64,000 nucleotides of DNA, from the NCBI RefSeq assembly GCF_000176855.2, contig NC_015138.1, positions 1,674,001-1,738,000 of the forward strand, read 5' to 3'. Of the stretch, positions 45,821 to 54,959 are shown one piece after another. The number at the start of each line of letters is the position of its first letter. Within the stretch, counting starts at the first letter, position 1. The DNA comes from Paracidovorax avenae ATCC 19860 (GTDB lineage Bacteria; Pseudomonadota; Gammaproteobacteria; Burkholderiales; Burkholderiaceae_C). The notes beneath the pieces were generated by a model, which worked only from the letters and a program-made list of their open reading frames with translations, had not been told where the DNA came from and searched no databases. The position numbers and the translations under genes were made by a program.

Positions 45821-47815
45821 ATGAGTGCGTCATCGTCCACGATCGAATCCGTGCTGGTGGAAAACCGCGTCTTCCCCCCGCCCGCCGCCTGCGAGAAGGG
45901 TGCGCGCATCTCCGGCATGGCCGGCTACGAGGCCCTGTGCGCCGAGGCCGAACGTGATTTCGAAGGCTTCTGGGCACGCCTGGCACGCGAGAACGTGCAG
46001 TGGACCAGGCCTTTCACCCGCACGCTGGACGAGTCCAACGCCCCGTTCTTCCAGTGGTTCGCCGACGGCGAGCTGAACGCCAGCGCCAACTGCCTGGACC
46101 GCCACATCGGTACGCCGGTCGAGAACAAGACCGCGATCATCTTCGAAGCCGACGACGGCGCCGTCACCAAGGTCACCTACAGGGAGCTGCTGGAGCGCGT
46201 GGGCCGCTTCGCCAACGCGCTCAAGGCCGAGGGCGTGAAGAAGGGCGACCGCGTGCTGATCTACATGCCCATGACCATCGAGGGCGTGGTGGCGATGCAG
46301 GCCTGCGCGCGCATCGGCGCCACGCACAGCGTGGTGTTCGGCGGCTTCTCGGCCAAGGCGCTGCAGGAGCGCATCATCGACGCGGGCGCGGTGGCCGTGG
46401 TCACCGCCAACTACCAGATGCGCGGCGGCAAGGAACTGCCGCTCAAGGCCATCGTCGATGAAGGCATCGCCATGGGCGGCTGCGAATCGATCCGCAGCAT
46501 CCTCGTCTTCCAGCGCACCGCCACGGCCTGCAACATGGTGGCAGGCCGCGACAAGACCTTCGATGAAGCCCTGGCCGGCCAGAGCGCCGAGTGCGCGCCC
46601 GTGCCTGTCGGCGCGGAGCATCCGCTCTTCATCCTCTACACCAGCGGTTCGACCGGCAAGCCCAAGGGCGTGCAGCACTCCACCGGCGGCTACCTGCTGT
46701 GGGCCAGGCTCACGATGGACTGGACCTTCGACCTCAAGCCCGAGGACGTTTTCTGGTGCACGGCCGACATCGGCTGGATCACCGGCCACACCTACGTGGC
46801 CTACGGCCCGCTCGCCGCCGGCGCCACGCAGGTCGTGTTCGAGGGCGTGCCCACCTACCCGAACGCCGGCCGCTTCTGGCAGATGATCGAGCGCCACAAG
46901 GTCTCGATCTTCTACACCGCGCCCACGGCCATCCGCTCGCTCATCAAGGCGGCAGAAGCCGACAAGGCGGTCCACCCGTCCAGCTCCGACCTGTCCAGCC
47001 TGCGCATCCTGGGCAGCGTGGGCGAGCCCATCAACCCCGAGGCCTGGATGTGGTACCACAAGAACGTGGGCGGCGAGCGCTGCCCCATCGTGGACACCTT
47101 CTGGCAGACCGAGACCGGCGGCCACGTCATCACCCCGCTGCCGGGCGCCACGCCGCTGGTGCCGGGCTCCTGCACGCTGCCGCTGCCCGGCATCACCGCC
47201 GCCATCGTCGATGAATCCGGCAACGACATTCCCAACGGCACGGGCGGCATCCTGGTCATCAAGCGCCCCTGGCCCAGCATGATCCGCACCATCTGGAACG
47301 ATCCGGAGCGCTTCAAGAAAAGCTACTTCCCCGAAGAGCTCAAGGGCTACTACCTGGCGGGCGACGGCGCGGTGCGCAGTGCCGACCGCGGCTACTTCCG
47401 CATCACCGGCCGCATCGACGACGTGCTGAACGTCTCGGGCCACCGCATGGGCACGATGGAGATCGAATCGGCCCTTGTCTCCAAGACCGACCTCGTGGCC
47501 GAGGCCGCCGTGGTGGGCCGCCCCGACGACCTGACCGGCGAGGCGATCTGCGCCTTCGTGGTCCTGAAGCGCCCGCGCCCCACGGGCGACGAGGCCAGGG
47601 CCATCGCCAAGGAGCTGCGCGACTGGGTGGCCAAGGAGATCGGACCGATCGCCAAGCCGAAGGACATCCGCTTCGGCGACAACCTGCCCAAGACCCGCAG
47701 CGGCAAGATCATGCGCCGCCTGCTGCGCTCCATCGCCAAGGGCGAGGCGATCACGCAGGACACGAGTACGTTGGAAAACCCCGCGATCCTGGACCAGTTG
47801 GCGCAAGCCAACTGA
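45821..47815 (+). CDS. acs: Acetyl-CoA synthetase
   Basis: 664 residues. AGGAG lies ten bases before the ATG. The adenylate-forming motif [17 protein letters not shown] is near 271-287, with [16 protein letters not shown] region [17 protein letters not shown] later. The C-terminal [10 protein letters not shown] contains the catalytic Lys629, the residue that is usually acetylated to switch Acs off. It activates acetate to acetyl-CoA. Divergent from the TIGR00645 gene over a 267-base region that should hold its promoter. Confidence 0.97.
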   Translation: MSASSSTIESVLVENRVFPPPAACEKGARISGMAGYEALCAEAERDFEGFWARLARENVQWTRPFTRTLDESNAPFFQWFADGELNASANCLDRHIGTPVENKTAIIFEADDGAVTKVTYRELLERVGRFANALKAEGVKKGDRVLIYMPMTIEGVVAMQACARIGATHSVVFGGFSAKALQERIIDAGAVAVVTANYQMRGGKELPLKAIVDEGIAMGGCESIRSILVFQRTATACNMVAGRDKTFDEALAGQSAECAPVPVGAEHPLFILYTSGSTGKPKGVQHSTGGYLLWARLTMDWTFDLKPEDVFWCTADIGWITGHTYVAYGPLAAGATQVVFEGVPTYPNAGRFWQMIERHKVSIFYTAPTAIRSLIKAAEADKAVHPSSSDLSSLRILGSVGEPINPEAWMWYHKNVGGERCPIVDTFWQTETGGHVITPLPGATPLVPGSCTLPLPGITAAIVDESGNDIPNGTGGILVIKRPWPSMIRTIWNDPERFKKSYFPEELKGYYLAGDGAVRSADRGYFRITGRIDDVLNVSGHRMGTMEIESALVSKTDLVAEAAVVGRPDDLTGEAICAFVVLKRPRPTGDEARAIAKELRDWVAKEIGPIAKPKDIRFGDNLPKTRSGKIMRRLLRSIAKGEAITQDTSTLENPAILDQLAQAN

Positions 47816-47822
47816 TCCAGGA

Positions 47823-47841
47823 GGGCCATCGCAGATGGCCC
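47823..47841. repeat. Perfect hairpin after acs
   Basis: GGGCCATC (47823-47830) and GATGGCCC (47834-47841) form an eight-pair stem with a three-base loop, seven bases past the acs stop. No T run follows, so it may protect the mRNA end or act in termination together with Rho. Function is not certain. Confidence 0.45.
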
Positions 47842-47993
47842 GGCGCGCAGCAACTCGCTGGCGCGTCCTGTAGGACGGAATCTGTTTCGCCGGCCCCGCG
47901 CCGGCGGGATGGCCATGGCCGGGTTACAACCGGGTGCCAACGCCGCCGCGTCCCTCGCGGCGCTGCGCCCGTCACCCTCCCCGGAGAACAACC

Positions 47994-48458
47994 ATGGCCT
48001 TCCGATCCATCGTCATCCTGCTCATCGTCGCGGCGATTGCCGTGCTTGCCGCGCTCAACTGGGGCACCCTGGCCACGCCTTCGGCCATTTCGCTCGGCTT
48101 CACGTCGTTCCAGGCGCCCCTCGGCCTGCTGATGCTGGGGCTCACCGTGCTGCTGGGCGTTTTCTTCATCGCCTACGTGCTGTCGCTGCAGGGCTCCGTG
48201 CTGCTGGAAACCCGCCGCCACGCCAAGGAGCTCCAGGCCCAGCGCGAACTGGCCGACCGGGCCGAGGCCTCGCGCTTCACCGAACTGCGAACCTTCCTCG
48301 AATCGCAGCACCAGCAGGGCCAGGCCGCGCTGCTGGCGCGCATCGACGTGCTGGAATCGCATGTCGCGGCCCGTGTACAGGAGTCCGACAACGCCACGGC
48401 GGCGTATGTGGGCCAGCTCGAAGACCAGTTGCGCACGCGCCGCGATCCGGTGCTGTGA
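47994..48458 (+). CDS. LapA-domain (DUF1049-like) small membrane protein
   Basis: 154 residues from the ATG at 47994, with GGAGAA upstream. Two membrane segments (about 3-21 and 42-66; FRSIVILLIVAAIAVLAALNW and GLLMLGLTVLLGVFFIAYVL) are followed by a cytoplasmic coiled-coil-like tail (KELQAQRELADRAEASRF). NWG after the first helix and the short loop are typical of the LapA/YciS family, which in enterics works with LapB in lipopolysaccharide control. The lapB partner is not adjacent, so the role is open. Confidence 0.75.
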   Translation: MAFRSIVILLIVAAIAVLAALNWGTLATPSAISLGFTSFQAPLGLLMLGLTVLLGVFFIAYVLSLQGSVLLETRRHAKELQAQRELADRAEASRFTELRTFLESQHQQGQAALLARIDVLESHVAARVQESDNATAAYVGQLEDQLRTRRDPVL

Positions 48459-48502
48459 GCTGTCCGGCAGGGCGTTCGTCCCGCTGCCGCACCACACCAA
48501 AC

Positions 48503-48531
48503 AAAAAGCCGCCCGGTCCGGGCGGCTTTTT
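48503..48531. terminator. Bidirectional rho-independent terminator
   Basis: Stem GCCGCCCG (48508-48515) / CGGGCGGC (48519-48526) with a three-base loop, flanked by five A on the left and five T on the right. It can end both the lapA-like transcript (plus) and the cytochrome c transcript (minus). Confidence 0.9.
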
Positions 48532-48610
48532 CGTTCGCGCCGGGCGAGCACGGCTGGAGGGCGGCGATACGGCAGCCACCCTGCCGTGGCTGCCTGCCGC
48601 GGAAGACCGG

Positions 48611-48916
48611 TTACTTGAGCGACAGCACCCAGGCCGCCAGCTTCTTCGCGTCGGCTTCATTCACCTGGGAGTTGGCCGGCATGGGCACCGGGCCCCACAC
48701 GCCGGAGCCTCCCTTCATGATCTTGGCGGCCAGCTTGTCCACGGCATCCTTCTGGCCGGCGTACTTGGCCGCCACGTCCTTGTAGGAAGGGCCCACGAGC
48801 TTCTTGTCCACGGCATGGCAGGCCATGCAGTTCTTGGCCGTGGCCAGGGCCTGGTCGGCCAGGGCCGGCGTGGCAGCGGAGAAGGCCAGCAGGAGGAGGG
48901 GGAGCGTGCGCTTCAT
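48611..48916 (-). CDS. Small periplasmic c-type cytochrome (cytochrome c551/c552 type)
   Basis: 101 residues. A Sec signal peptide (about 1-20, ending ATPALA) is followed by the haem site CMACH (Cys30, Cys33, His34) and an axial Met79 in GPVPMPAN. The fold and length are those of cytochrome c8/c551, an electron carrier to terminal oxidases or nitrite reductase. It ends about 80 bases from the bidirectional terminator. Confidence 0.93.
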   Translation of the reverse strand: MKRTLPLLLLAFSAATPALADQALATAKNCMACHAVDKKLVGPSYKDVAAKYAGQKDAVDKLAAKIMKGGSGVWGPVPMPANSQVNEADAKKLAAWVLSLK

Positions 48917-49035
48917 GGGGGGCTTTCGTGTGGGTTAGTATGCGGCTCAATGAAATTGTAGTGGGCGGGGTTGACGTGCCGTGGCGGTCTGTTCCGCTGC
49001 CTGCCCGCGCCACCCCTGCCGGAGTTGCCACCATC

Positions 49036-49278
49036 ATGTATACCCTGGGTCTCGGAATCCTGCTGGTCGTGCTCAAGTACCTGGAGATCGGCCCGGTCGC
49101 GCAGTGGAGCTGGTGGTGGGTGCTGTCGCCGTTCGCCGTCACCGCGGCCTGGTGGGCCTGGGCGGATGCCACGGGCTACACCAAGCGCCGTGCCATGGAG
49201 AAGATCGACCAGCGCCGGCAGGACCGCATCGACCGGCACAAGGAGGCCATGGGTGTGAAGCCGCGCCGGCCCCGTTGA
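49036..49278 (+). CDS. Small Trp-rich membrane protein (TIGR04438-like)
   Basis: 80 residues from the ATG at 49036; a longer frame is open upstream but the family starts at MYTLGLGILLVVLKYLEIGP. Two short membrane segments contain the Trp-rich cluster WSWWWVLSPFAVTAAWWAW, followed by a basic tail (TKRRAMEKIDQRRQDRIDR). To my knowledge the family occurs mainly in Burkholderiales; no function is known. Confidence 0.85.
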   Translation: MYTLGLGILLVVLKYLEIGPVAQWSWWWVLSPFAVTAAWWAWADATGYTKRRAMEKIDQRRQDRIDRHKEAMGVKPRRPR

Positions 49279-49407
49279 GGGCCCTGGCCGGTTCCGGGCG
49301 CCTGCCGCCGGGGCGGAGATAGGCATGCCGCCCGGCGGGGGAAGGCACTGGAGGATAATTCCGCGTCGCCGAGCGACCGCCTCCTTCCAACCTTTCTCCG
49401 ACCCACG

Positions 49408-51267
49408 ATGCCCGCATACCGTTCCAAGACCTCCACCGCCGGACGCAACATGGCCGGTGCCCGCTCCCTGTGGCGCGCCACCGGCATGAAGGACGAAGAC
49501 TTCAGCAAGCCGATCATCGCGGTGGTGAACTCCTTCACCCAGTTCGTGCCCGGCCACGTGCACCTGAAGGACCTGGGCCAGCTCGTGGCCCGCGAGATCG
49601 AGGCCGCCGGCGGCGTCGCCAAGGAGTTCAACACCATCGCGGTGGATGACGGCATCGCCATGGGCCACGATGGCATGCTGTATTCGCTGCCCAGCCGCGA
49701 CATCATCGCGGACTCGGTCGAGTACATGGTCAACGCGCACTGCGCCGATGCCATGGTCTGCATCTCCAACTGCGACAAGATCACGCCCGGCATGCTGATG
49801 GCCGCGATGCGGCTGAACATCCCCGTGGTGTTCGTCTCCGGCGGCCCCATGGAGGCCGGCAAGACGCGCCTGGCCAATCCCGTCACCAAGACCATCGAGT
49901 TCAAGAAGCTCGACCTGGTGGACGCCATGGTGATCGCCGCCGACGACAAGTATTCCGACGCCGACGTGGCCGAGGTGGAGCGCTCCGCCTGTCCCACCTG
50001 CGGCTCCTGCTCGGGCATGTTCACCGCCAACTCCATGAACTGCCTGACCGAGGCGCTGGGCCTGTCCCTGCCCGGCAACGGCACCGTGGTGGCCACGCAC
50101 GCCGACCGCGAGCAGCTCTTCAAGCGCGCCGGCCGCCGCATCGTGGAACTGGCACGCCAGTACTACGAGCAGGACGACGAGCGCGTGCTGCCGCGTTCGG
50201 TGGGCTTCAAGGCCTTCGAGAACGCGATGACGCTGGACATCGCCATGGGCGGTTCCACCAACACCATCCTGCACCTGCTGGCCATTGCCCAGGAGGCCGG
50301 CATCGACTTCACCATGGCCGACATCGACCGCCTCTCGCGCGTGGTGCCGCAGCTGTGCAAGGTGGCGCCCAACACCAACAAGTACCACATCGAGGACGTG
50401 CACCGCGCCGGCGGCATCATGGCCATCCTGGGCGAACTGGACCGCGCGGGCCGGCTGCACACCGATGCACCCACCGTGCACGCCCCCACGCTGGGCGATG
50501 CGCTGGCGCAGTGGGACATCACCCGCACGCAGGACGAGGCCGTGCGCCATTTCTACATGGCAGGCCCGGCCGGCATCCCGACGCAGGTGGCGTTCAGCCA
50601 GAACACGCGCTGGCCCAGCCTGGACCTGGACCGCGCCGAAGGCTGCATCCGCTCCGTCGAGCATGCGTTCTCGAAGGAGGGGGGGCTGGCCGTGCTGCGC
50701 GGCAACATCGCGCTGGATGGCTGCGTGGTCAAGACGGCTGGCGTGGACGAATCCATCCACGTGTTCGAGGGCTCGGCCCATGTGACCGAGTCGCAGGACG
50801 AGGCCGTGGAGAACATCCTGGCCGACAAGGTGAAGGCGGGCGACATCGTCATCGTGCGCTACGAAGGCCCCAAGGGTGGCCCCGGCATGCAGGAGATGCT
50901 CTACCCGACCAGCTACATCAAGTCCAAGGGCCTGGGCAAGGCCTGCGCGCTGCTGACCGACGGGCGCTTCTCGGGCGGCACCTCGGGGCTGTCGATCGGC
51001 CACTGCTCGCCCGAGGCGGCGGCTGGCGGTGCCATCGGCCTGGTGCGCAACGGCGACCGCATCCGCATCGACATCCCCAACCGCACGATCGACGTACTGG
51101 TCTCCGACGAGGAACTGGCCCGTCGCCGCGCCGAGCAGGACGCCAAGGGCTGGAAGCCCGCGAAGCCGCGTCCGCGCAAGGTGTCGGCCGCGCTCAAGGC
51201 CTATGCCAAGCTGGTGATGTCGGCCGACAAGGGCGCCGTGCGCGACCTGTCGCTGCTGGACGACTGA
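49408..51267 (+). CDS. ilvD: Dihydroxy-acid dehydratase
   Basis: 619 residues, standard length. Signatures are [15 protein letters not shown] and [19 protein letters not shown] near the N-terminal half, which bind the iron-sulfur cluster, and [14 protein letters not shown] near the C-terminus. It makes the keto acids for valine, isoleucine and pantothenate. Flanked upstream by the Trp-rich protein and downstream by a bidirectional terminator. Confidence 0.97.
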   Translation: MPAYRSKTSTAGRNMAGARSLWRATGMKDEDFSKPIIAVVNSFTQFVPGHVHLKDLGQLVAREIEAAGGVAKEFNTIAVDDGIAMGHDGMLYSLPSRDIIADSVEYMVNAHCADAMVCISNCDKITPGMLMAAMRLNIPVVFVSGGPMEAGKTRLANPVTKTIEFKKLDLVDAMVIAADDKYSDADVAEVERSACPTCGSCSGMFTANSMNCLTEALGLSLPGNGTVVATHADREQLFKRAGRRIVELARQYYEQDDERVLPRSVGFKAFENAMTLDIAMGGSTNTILHLLAIAQEAGIDFTMADIDRLSRVVPQLCKVAPNTNKYHIEDVHRAGGIMAILGELDRAGRLHTDAPTVHAPTLGDALAQWDITRTQDEAVRHFYMAGPAGIPTQVAFSQNTRWPSLDLDRAEGCIRSVEHAFSKEGGLAVLRGNIALDGCVVKTAGVDESIHVFEGSAHVTESQDEAVENILADKVKAGDIVIVRYEGPKGGPGMQEMLYPTSYIKSKGLGKACALLTDGRFSGGTSGLSIGHCSPEAAAGGAIGLVRNGDRIRIDIPNRTIDVLVSDEELARRRAEQDAKGWKPAKPRPRKVSAALKAYAKLVMSADKGAVRDLSLLDD

Positions 51268-51289
51268 GCCTGCCGCCGCGCTCCGGTCG

Positions 51290-51323
51290 AAAAAAAGCCG
51301 CACCGGCGACGGTGCGGCTTTTT
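51290..51323. terminator. Bidirectional rho-independent terminator
   Basis: Stem GCCGCACC (51297-51304) / GGTGCGGC (51311-51318) with a six-base loop, seven A before and five T after. It serves the convergent ilvD (plus) and bfr (minus) transcripts. Confidence 0.9.
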
Positions 51324-51354
51324 CATGGGCAGACCGCTGCGGATGCGACCGGGA

Positions 51355-51834
51355 TCAGGGCGTGTCGGAGGCGGTCTGCGACTGCAGGTAGTTCTGCAGG
51401 CCCACGCGGTCGATCAGGCCCAGCTGCTTTTCCAGCCAGTAGGCGTGGTCTTCTTCCGTGTCCTTGAGCTGCGCCAGGAGGATGTCGCGGCTCACGTAGT
51501 CGCGCACGCCCTCGCACAGGTGCACGCCCGTCTGCAGGGCGGCGCGCACTTCGTATTCGGTGTCGAGGTCCTTGCGCAGCATCTCGGGCACCGTGGTTCC
51601 GGGCGTGAATTCGCGGGGGCGCATGTCGGGCAGGCCTCCCAGGAACAGGATGCGGCGCAGCAGCGCGTCGGCGTGCTGGGTCTCTTCCTCCATCTCGTGG
51701 TTCAGGCGCTCGTAGAGCTTCACGAAGCCCTGGTCCTCGTAGATCCGCGAATGGATGAAATATTGATCGCGTGCGGCCAGCTCGCCGCGCAGCAGATCCT
51801 TGAAGTAGTCGATGACCTGTGGGTTGCCCTGCAT
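51355..51834 (-). CDS. bfr: Bacterioferritin-type iron-storage subunit lacking the haem-binding Met
   Basis: 159 residues. Ferroxidase-centre residues are kept: Glu18, Glu51, His54, Glu93 and the EEDH pair near 125. The C-terminus [10 protein letters not shown] matches Bfr. At position 52, where haem-binding bacterioferritins have Met (DEMKHAD in E. coli), this protein has Thr (EETQHAD). It should therefore store iron but not bind the bridging haem, or do so only with a second, Met52-containing partner encoded elsewhere, as in two-subunit Bfr systems. Confidence 0.9.
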   Translation of the reverse strand: MQGNPQVIDYFKDLLRGELAARDQYFIHSRIYEDQGFVKLYERLNHEMEEETQHADALLRRILFLGGLPDMRPREFTPGTTVPEMLRKDLDTEYEVRAALQTGVHLCEGVRDYVSRDILLAQLKDTEEDHAYWLEKQLGLIDRVGLQNYLQSQTASDTP

Positions 51835-52054
51835 GGTGTGCTCTTTTCCTTGTTTTTGTCAGGCAGGGAGTATCGCGCCGTTGCGTGACTTTGTCGTGCT
51901 GGCGCGCAAAGTCCCCGGGCTGGCGGTATGCATGCGTACAGTGATCAGAATCGTTCGCGTTGGGCGGTATTCATTGCATCATCCACGGGCATCTTTTCCT
52001 CTGTGGCGGTGGTGTCGGGCGGCTGCTGTGCGAAAACCACCGTCTTTCTAAAAA
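51835..52054. promoter_or_regulatory. AT-richer region upstream of bfr and of the orphan pair
   Basis: About 220 bases without a gene and with lower GC than most of the window. It should contain the bfr promoter on the minus strand and whatever drives the gene at 52055. I could not identify a firm promoter or a Fur box by eye. Confidence 0.3.
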
Positions 52055-52627
52055 ATGGTTGTCGATCCGCTTTCCTGGTGGTTGTCCGCGTTCCCGCATA
52101 TTCCCCCGGTCGGGCATCTGCTGCGGGGTGACCTTGCCGCAAGGTGGACGCGTTTCCATTCGCTGCCCGGGTCAAAGCGGTATCCGGACAATGAATCGGA
52201 CTTTGCAGAACTGCTGATGCGGCACCTAGCTGTTGCGGGCGAGTTGTTCACCTCCGGCGAGACGATCTATGTATACCGATGCCACCAAGGAGAGCCCAGG
52301 TTGAAGGGCCGCAGTCGCCACCAGATCGTGGGGCGCCAATTGAGAGATCACACCATCCGATTTCCTGCTGTGGAAAAGCCCATGCTCAATGAGGACTACT
52401 ACTTCGTCCGTGCCCTGGCCACCGTTTGGAAACCCGATTTCTTCGAAGTGCTGACCCGGAAGGTTGCCCGCTGGGAACTGGCGGGCATCACATTCGTTTC
52501 GCCGCGCAGCGGAAACCTGTACTGTCCCTACGATGGCGGCATGGACGTGTTCTGTTTTTCCCTGAAACCATCCCGGCTCGAAGAGCGGTTTCGCACGTGG
52601 ATGTCCGAGCATGAGAGCCGGCTCTGA
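52055..52627 (+). CDS. Unrecognised protein, possibly DUF3885-like
   Basis: 190 residues, no signal peptide or membrane segment. The best marker is WTRFHSLPGSKRYPDNESDFAEL, which resembles the RFHxLPxSKRY motif that I associate with DUF3885; recall is not certain. Later parts (ALATVWKPDFFEVLTRKVARWELAGITFVSP; NLYCPYDGGMDVFCF) look like a small alpha/beta protein. No good ribosome site precedes the ATG, so the start may be wrong. It overlaps the next gene by 17 bases. Codon use is less GC-biased than in its neighbours, hinting at a recent origin. Confidence 0.65.
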   Translation: MVVDPLSWWLSAFPHIPPVGHLLRGDLAARWTRFHSLPGSKRYPDNESDFAELLMRHLAVAGELFTSGETIYVYRCHQGEPRLKGRSRHQIVGRQLRDHTIRFPAVEKPMLNEDYYFVRALATVWKPDFFEVLTRKVARWELAGITFVSPRSGNLYCPYDGGMDVFCFSLKPSRLEERFRTWMSEHESRL

Positions 52628-53033
52628 CTCCGTTGGCGCGCACGTGGCCGCCAAGTCCTCCAGGGCTGTAGCCGTGTCCGCCGCGGCGCTGTTGTTTTCC
52701 ATGGGGTGGACGACCGTGGCCGTTGCCGCAACCGCGCCGTATCCACTGGACTGGCCCCATGCTGGGGAAACGCTCATCTATCACTCCTGCGGGTGCGCCG
52801 ATGCCTGCTGGGTGGCCGAAGTCCGGGACGCCCGCACTCGGGCGCTGAAGGCTCGCCTGCGATGCGGGTGCGAGACGCTGCACTACCAGCCGGCTTCGCA
52901 TGCATCCGAAGCGATCCTTCCGGGTGGTTGCGAACCCATCAATGGCAGCCGCGACAAGCCCGCGGCGATCCGCGAGCGGCTGGAGCAACTGCGGGGCACT
53001 CACAGCCCGCCACAGCGGCCGGCGTCTCGCTGA
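52611..53033 (+). CDS. Unrecognised secreted Cys-rich protein
   Basis: 140 residues. A signal peptide is likely (about 15-40, VAVSAAALLFSMGWTTVAVA). The mature part has six Cys: two pairs in SCGCADACW, one in LRCGCE (two) and one in PGGCEP, suggesting disulfides or a metal site. It starts inside the preceding gene, so the two are probably one transcription unit. The product is not known to me. If the preceding gene is an immunity-type protein, this could be its partner, but that is speculation. Confidence 0.5.
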   Translation: MRAGSDSVGAHVAAKSSRAVAVSAAALLFSMGWTTVAVAATAPYPLDWPHAGETLIYHSCGCADACWVAEVRDARTRALKARLRCGCETLHYQPASHASEAILPGGCEPINGSRDKPAAIRERLEQLRGTHSPPQRPASR

Positions 53034-53162
53034 GTGCATACCTGCTCATATCTTCATGCAGGCGATCATCGCCAATTGGCGGATGGGGCGATGCGCCTGC
53101 GGCGGCCCCTGGACGGGGGCTTCTGCCGCAGGCCCGACGCGGCGGGCACAATACCGCCCACC

Positions 53163-53990
53163 ATGCTCATGTACCCGCATATCGATCCCATCGCCCTGCA
53201 GATCGGGCCGCTCGCCATCCACTGGTATGGCCTGACCTACCTGGCCGCGTTCGGCCTCTTCATGTTCCTGGGCACGCGCCGGCTGCGGCACGAGCCTTAT
53301 GCCTCGCTCACCGGCGCGCAGGCCTGGACCCGCAAGGACGTGGAGGACATTCTGTTTCTGGGCGTGATGGGCGTGGTGGTGGGCGGGCGCCTGGGCTATT
53401 GCCTGTTCTACAAGCCCGGCTACTACCTGTCGCATCCGCTGGAGATCTTCTACATCTGGCAGGGCGGCATGAGCTTCCACGGCGGACTGCTGGGGGTGAT
53501 CGCATCGATGGTGTGGTTCGCGCGCTCGCGCCACCGGCCGTGGCTGCAGGTGGCGGATTTCGTGGCACCCTGCGTGCCGACGGGCCTTGCGGCCGGGCGC
53601 GTGGGCAATTTCATCAATGGCGAACTCTGGGGACGGTTCTGCGACCCGTCGCTGCCCTGGGGCATGGTGTTCCCGCAGAGCGGCTCGATGCTGCCGCGCC
53701 ATCCTTCGCAGGTGTACCAGTTCCTGATGGAAGGGCTGCTGCTGTTCGTGCTGCTGTGGCTGTATGCGCGGCGCGAGCGCCGGCAGGGCGAGGTGGCGGC
53801 GGCGTTCCTCGTGGGATACGGGTGTTTCCGCTTCATCGCCGAATATTTCCGCGAACCGGACGCGTTCCTCGGCATCCTGTCGCTCGGCATGAGCATGGGC
53901 CAGTGGCTCTGCGTGCCGATGATCGTCGCCGGGGTGCTGCTGTGGGCGTGGGCACGGCGGCAGCCGGCGCGCGTGGCGCCGGCGCACTGA
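53163..53990 (+). CDS. lgt: Prolipoprotein diacylglyceryl transferase
   Basis: 275 residues from the ATG at 53163; the upstream in-frame extension is not part of the family. Seven membrane segments. [38 protein letters not shown] and the Lgt signature [14 protein letters not shown] are all present. It attaches the lipid to the Cys of lipoproteins such as TssJ in this window. Likely essential in the cell envelope. Confidence 0.96.
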   Translation: MLMYPHIDPIALQIGPLAIHWYGLTYLAAFGLFMFLGTRRLRHEPYASLTGAQAWTRKDVEDILFLGVMGVVVGGRLGYCLFYKPGYYLSHPLEIFYIWQGGMSFHGGLLGVIASMVWFARSRHRPWLQVADFVAPCVPTGLAAGRVGNFINGELWGRFCDPSLPWGMVFPQSGSMLPRHPSQVYQFLMEGLLLFVLLWLYARRERRQGEVAAAFLVGYGCFRFIAEYFREPDAFLGILSLGMSMGQWLCVPMIVAGVLLWAWARRQPARVAPAH

Positions 53991-54290
53991 AGGATTCCAG
54001 CACGGCCCGAAAGCCAAGGGGAAAAGGCCGCTGTAGCGTATCGGAGCGGGAACCCGCCCCCGGCTCGGTACGCATCCCCTGGCTGACGGCGTTCGCCGTG
54101 TGCTGCCGCCGTTGCGCTGCGCACATCACTGTGTCGTACAGGCAACGGATCGGACCCGGGTGAAAGTCCTACATTGGGGCTCTGTTGCATCCGCTCATAA
54201 TTATGAAAAATTACGGCAAGGTCACCGAAGCTGAGCAGGTGCCTCGCCGGCTCTTCGGTTCCTTGAAAGGCCTTCCCGGGCACTCGTTGT
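53991..54290 (+). promoter_or_regulatory. Upstream region of the malonate operon with an AT-rich palindrome
   Basis: 300 bases without a gene. TCATAATTATGA (54195-54206) is a perfect 12-base palindrome in otherwise GC-rich DNA. The -10-like CATAAT (54196-54201) lies inside it, 16 bases after a weak TTGGGG (54174-54179). This is a good candidate operator for the GntR-family regulator encoded next, which would then repress its own operon. Inference from position and symmetry only. Confidence 0.45.
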
Positions 54291-54959
54291 ATGCGCACAT
54301 CGACCGCCTCTCTGCACGACAACGTCGCAGAACGCCTGCGCGAGCAGATCTTTGCAGGTGAGTTCGCGCCGGGCACCTTTCTGGACGAAACCGCGCTGTG
54401 CGAGCGGCTCGCCATCTCGCGCACCCCCTTGCGCGAGGCGCTGAAGGTGCTCACGGCCGAGGGCCTGCTGCGCCACGAGCCCCGGCGGGGCTGTTTCGTG
54501 GCCGAGGTGACAGAGCGGGACCTGGACGAGATCTTCCCCGTGATCGCGTTGCTGGAGGGCCGCGCCGCGCACGAGGCGACGCTGCGCGCCGGCATGGCCG
54601 ACGTGGCCGCGCTGGAGGTGCTGCACGAGCGGCTCCAGGAACATGCTGCCGCCGGCCGCATCGCCGAGTACTACGCGGCCAACCATGCGATCCACGAAGC
54701 CTTCATCGTGCTGGCCGACAACCGCTGGCTGGCCCAGGTGATCGGCGACCTGCGCAAGATCCTGCGCCTGGCGCGGCTGCAGCAATTGCATGCGCCCGGC
54801 CGCCTGCAGCAGAGCCTGGCGGAGCACCTGGCGGTGTTCGCCGCGCTGCGGCGCGGGGATGCCGAGGCCGCCGAGCAGGCCATGCGCCACCATCTTCTCG
54901 CGCAGCGCGTGGCGCTGCGCGACATTGCCCGCCACCACCACTCCAGGATCGCCCCATGA
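54291..54959 (+). CDS. GntR-family regulator with FCD domain, probable malonate-operon regulator
   Basis: 222 residues. The N-terminal winged helix (about 8-75; VAERLREQIFAGEFAPGTFLDE, ISRTPLREALKVL, RGCFVAEVTERD) is the FadR-type GntR domain. The C-terminal FCD domain (about 85-215) has the His-rich metal-site pattern (NHAIHEAFI, HLAVFAALRRGDAEAAEQAMRHHL). It overlaps the malonyl-CoA decarboxylase gene by four bases (ATGA), matching MatR of rhizobial malonate operons. The ligand is probably malonate or malonyl-CoA. Confidence 0.85.
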   Translation: MRTSTASLHDNVAERLREQIFAGEFAPGTFLDETALCERLAISRTPLREALKVLTAEGLLRHEPRRGCFVAEVTERDLDEIFPVIALLEGRAAHEATLRAGMADVAALEVLHERLQEHAAAGRIAEYYAANHAIHEAFIVLADNRWLAQVIGDLRKILRLARLQQLHAPGRLQQSLAEHLAVFAALRRGDAEAAEQAMRHHLLAQRVALRDIARHHHSRIAP

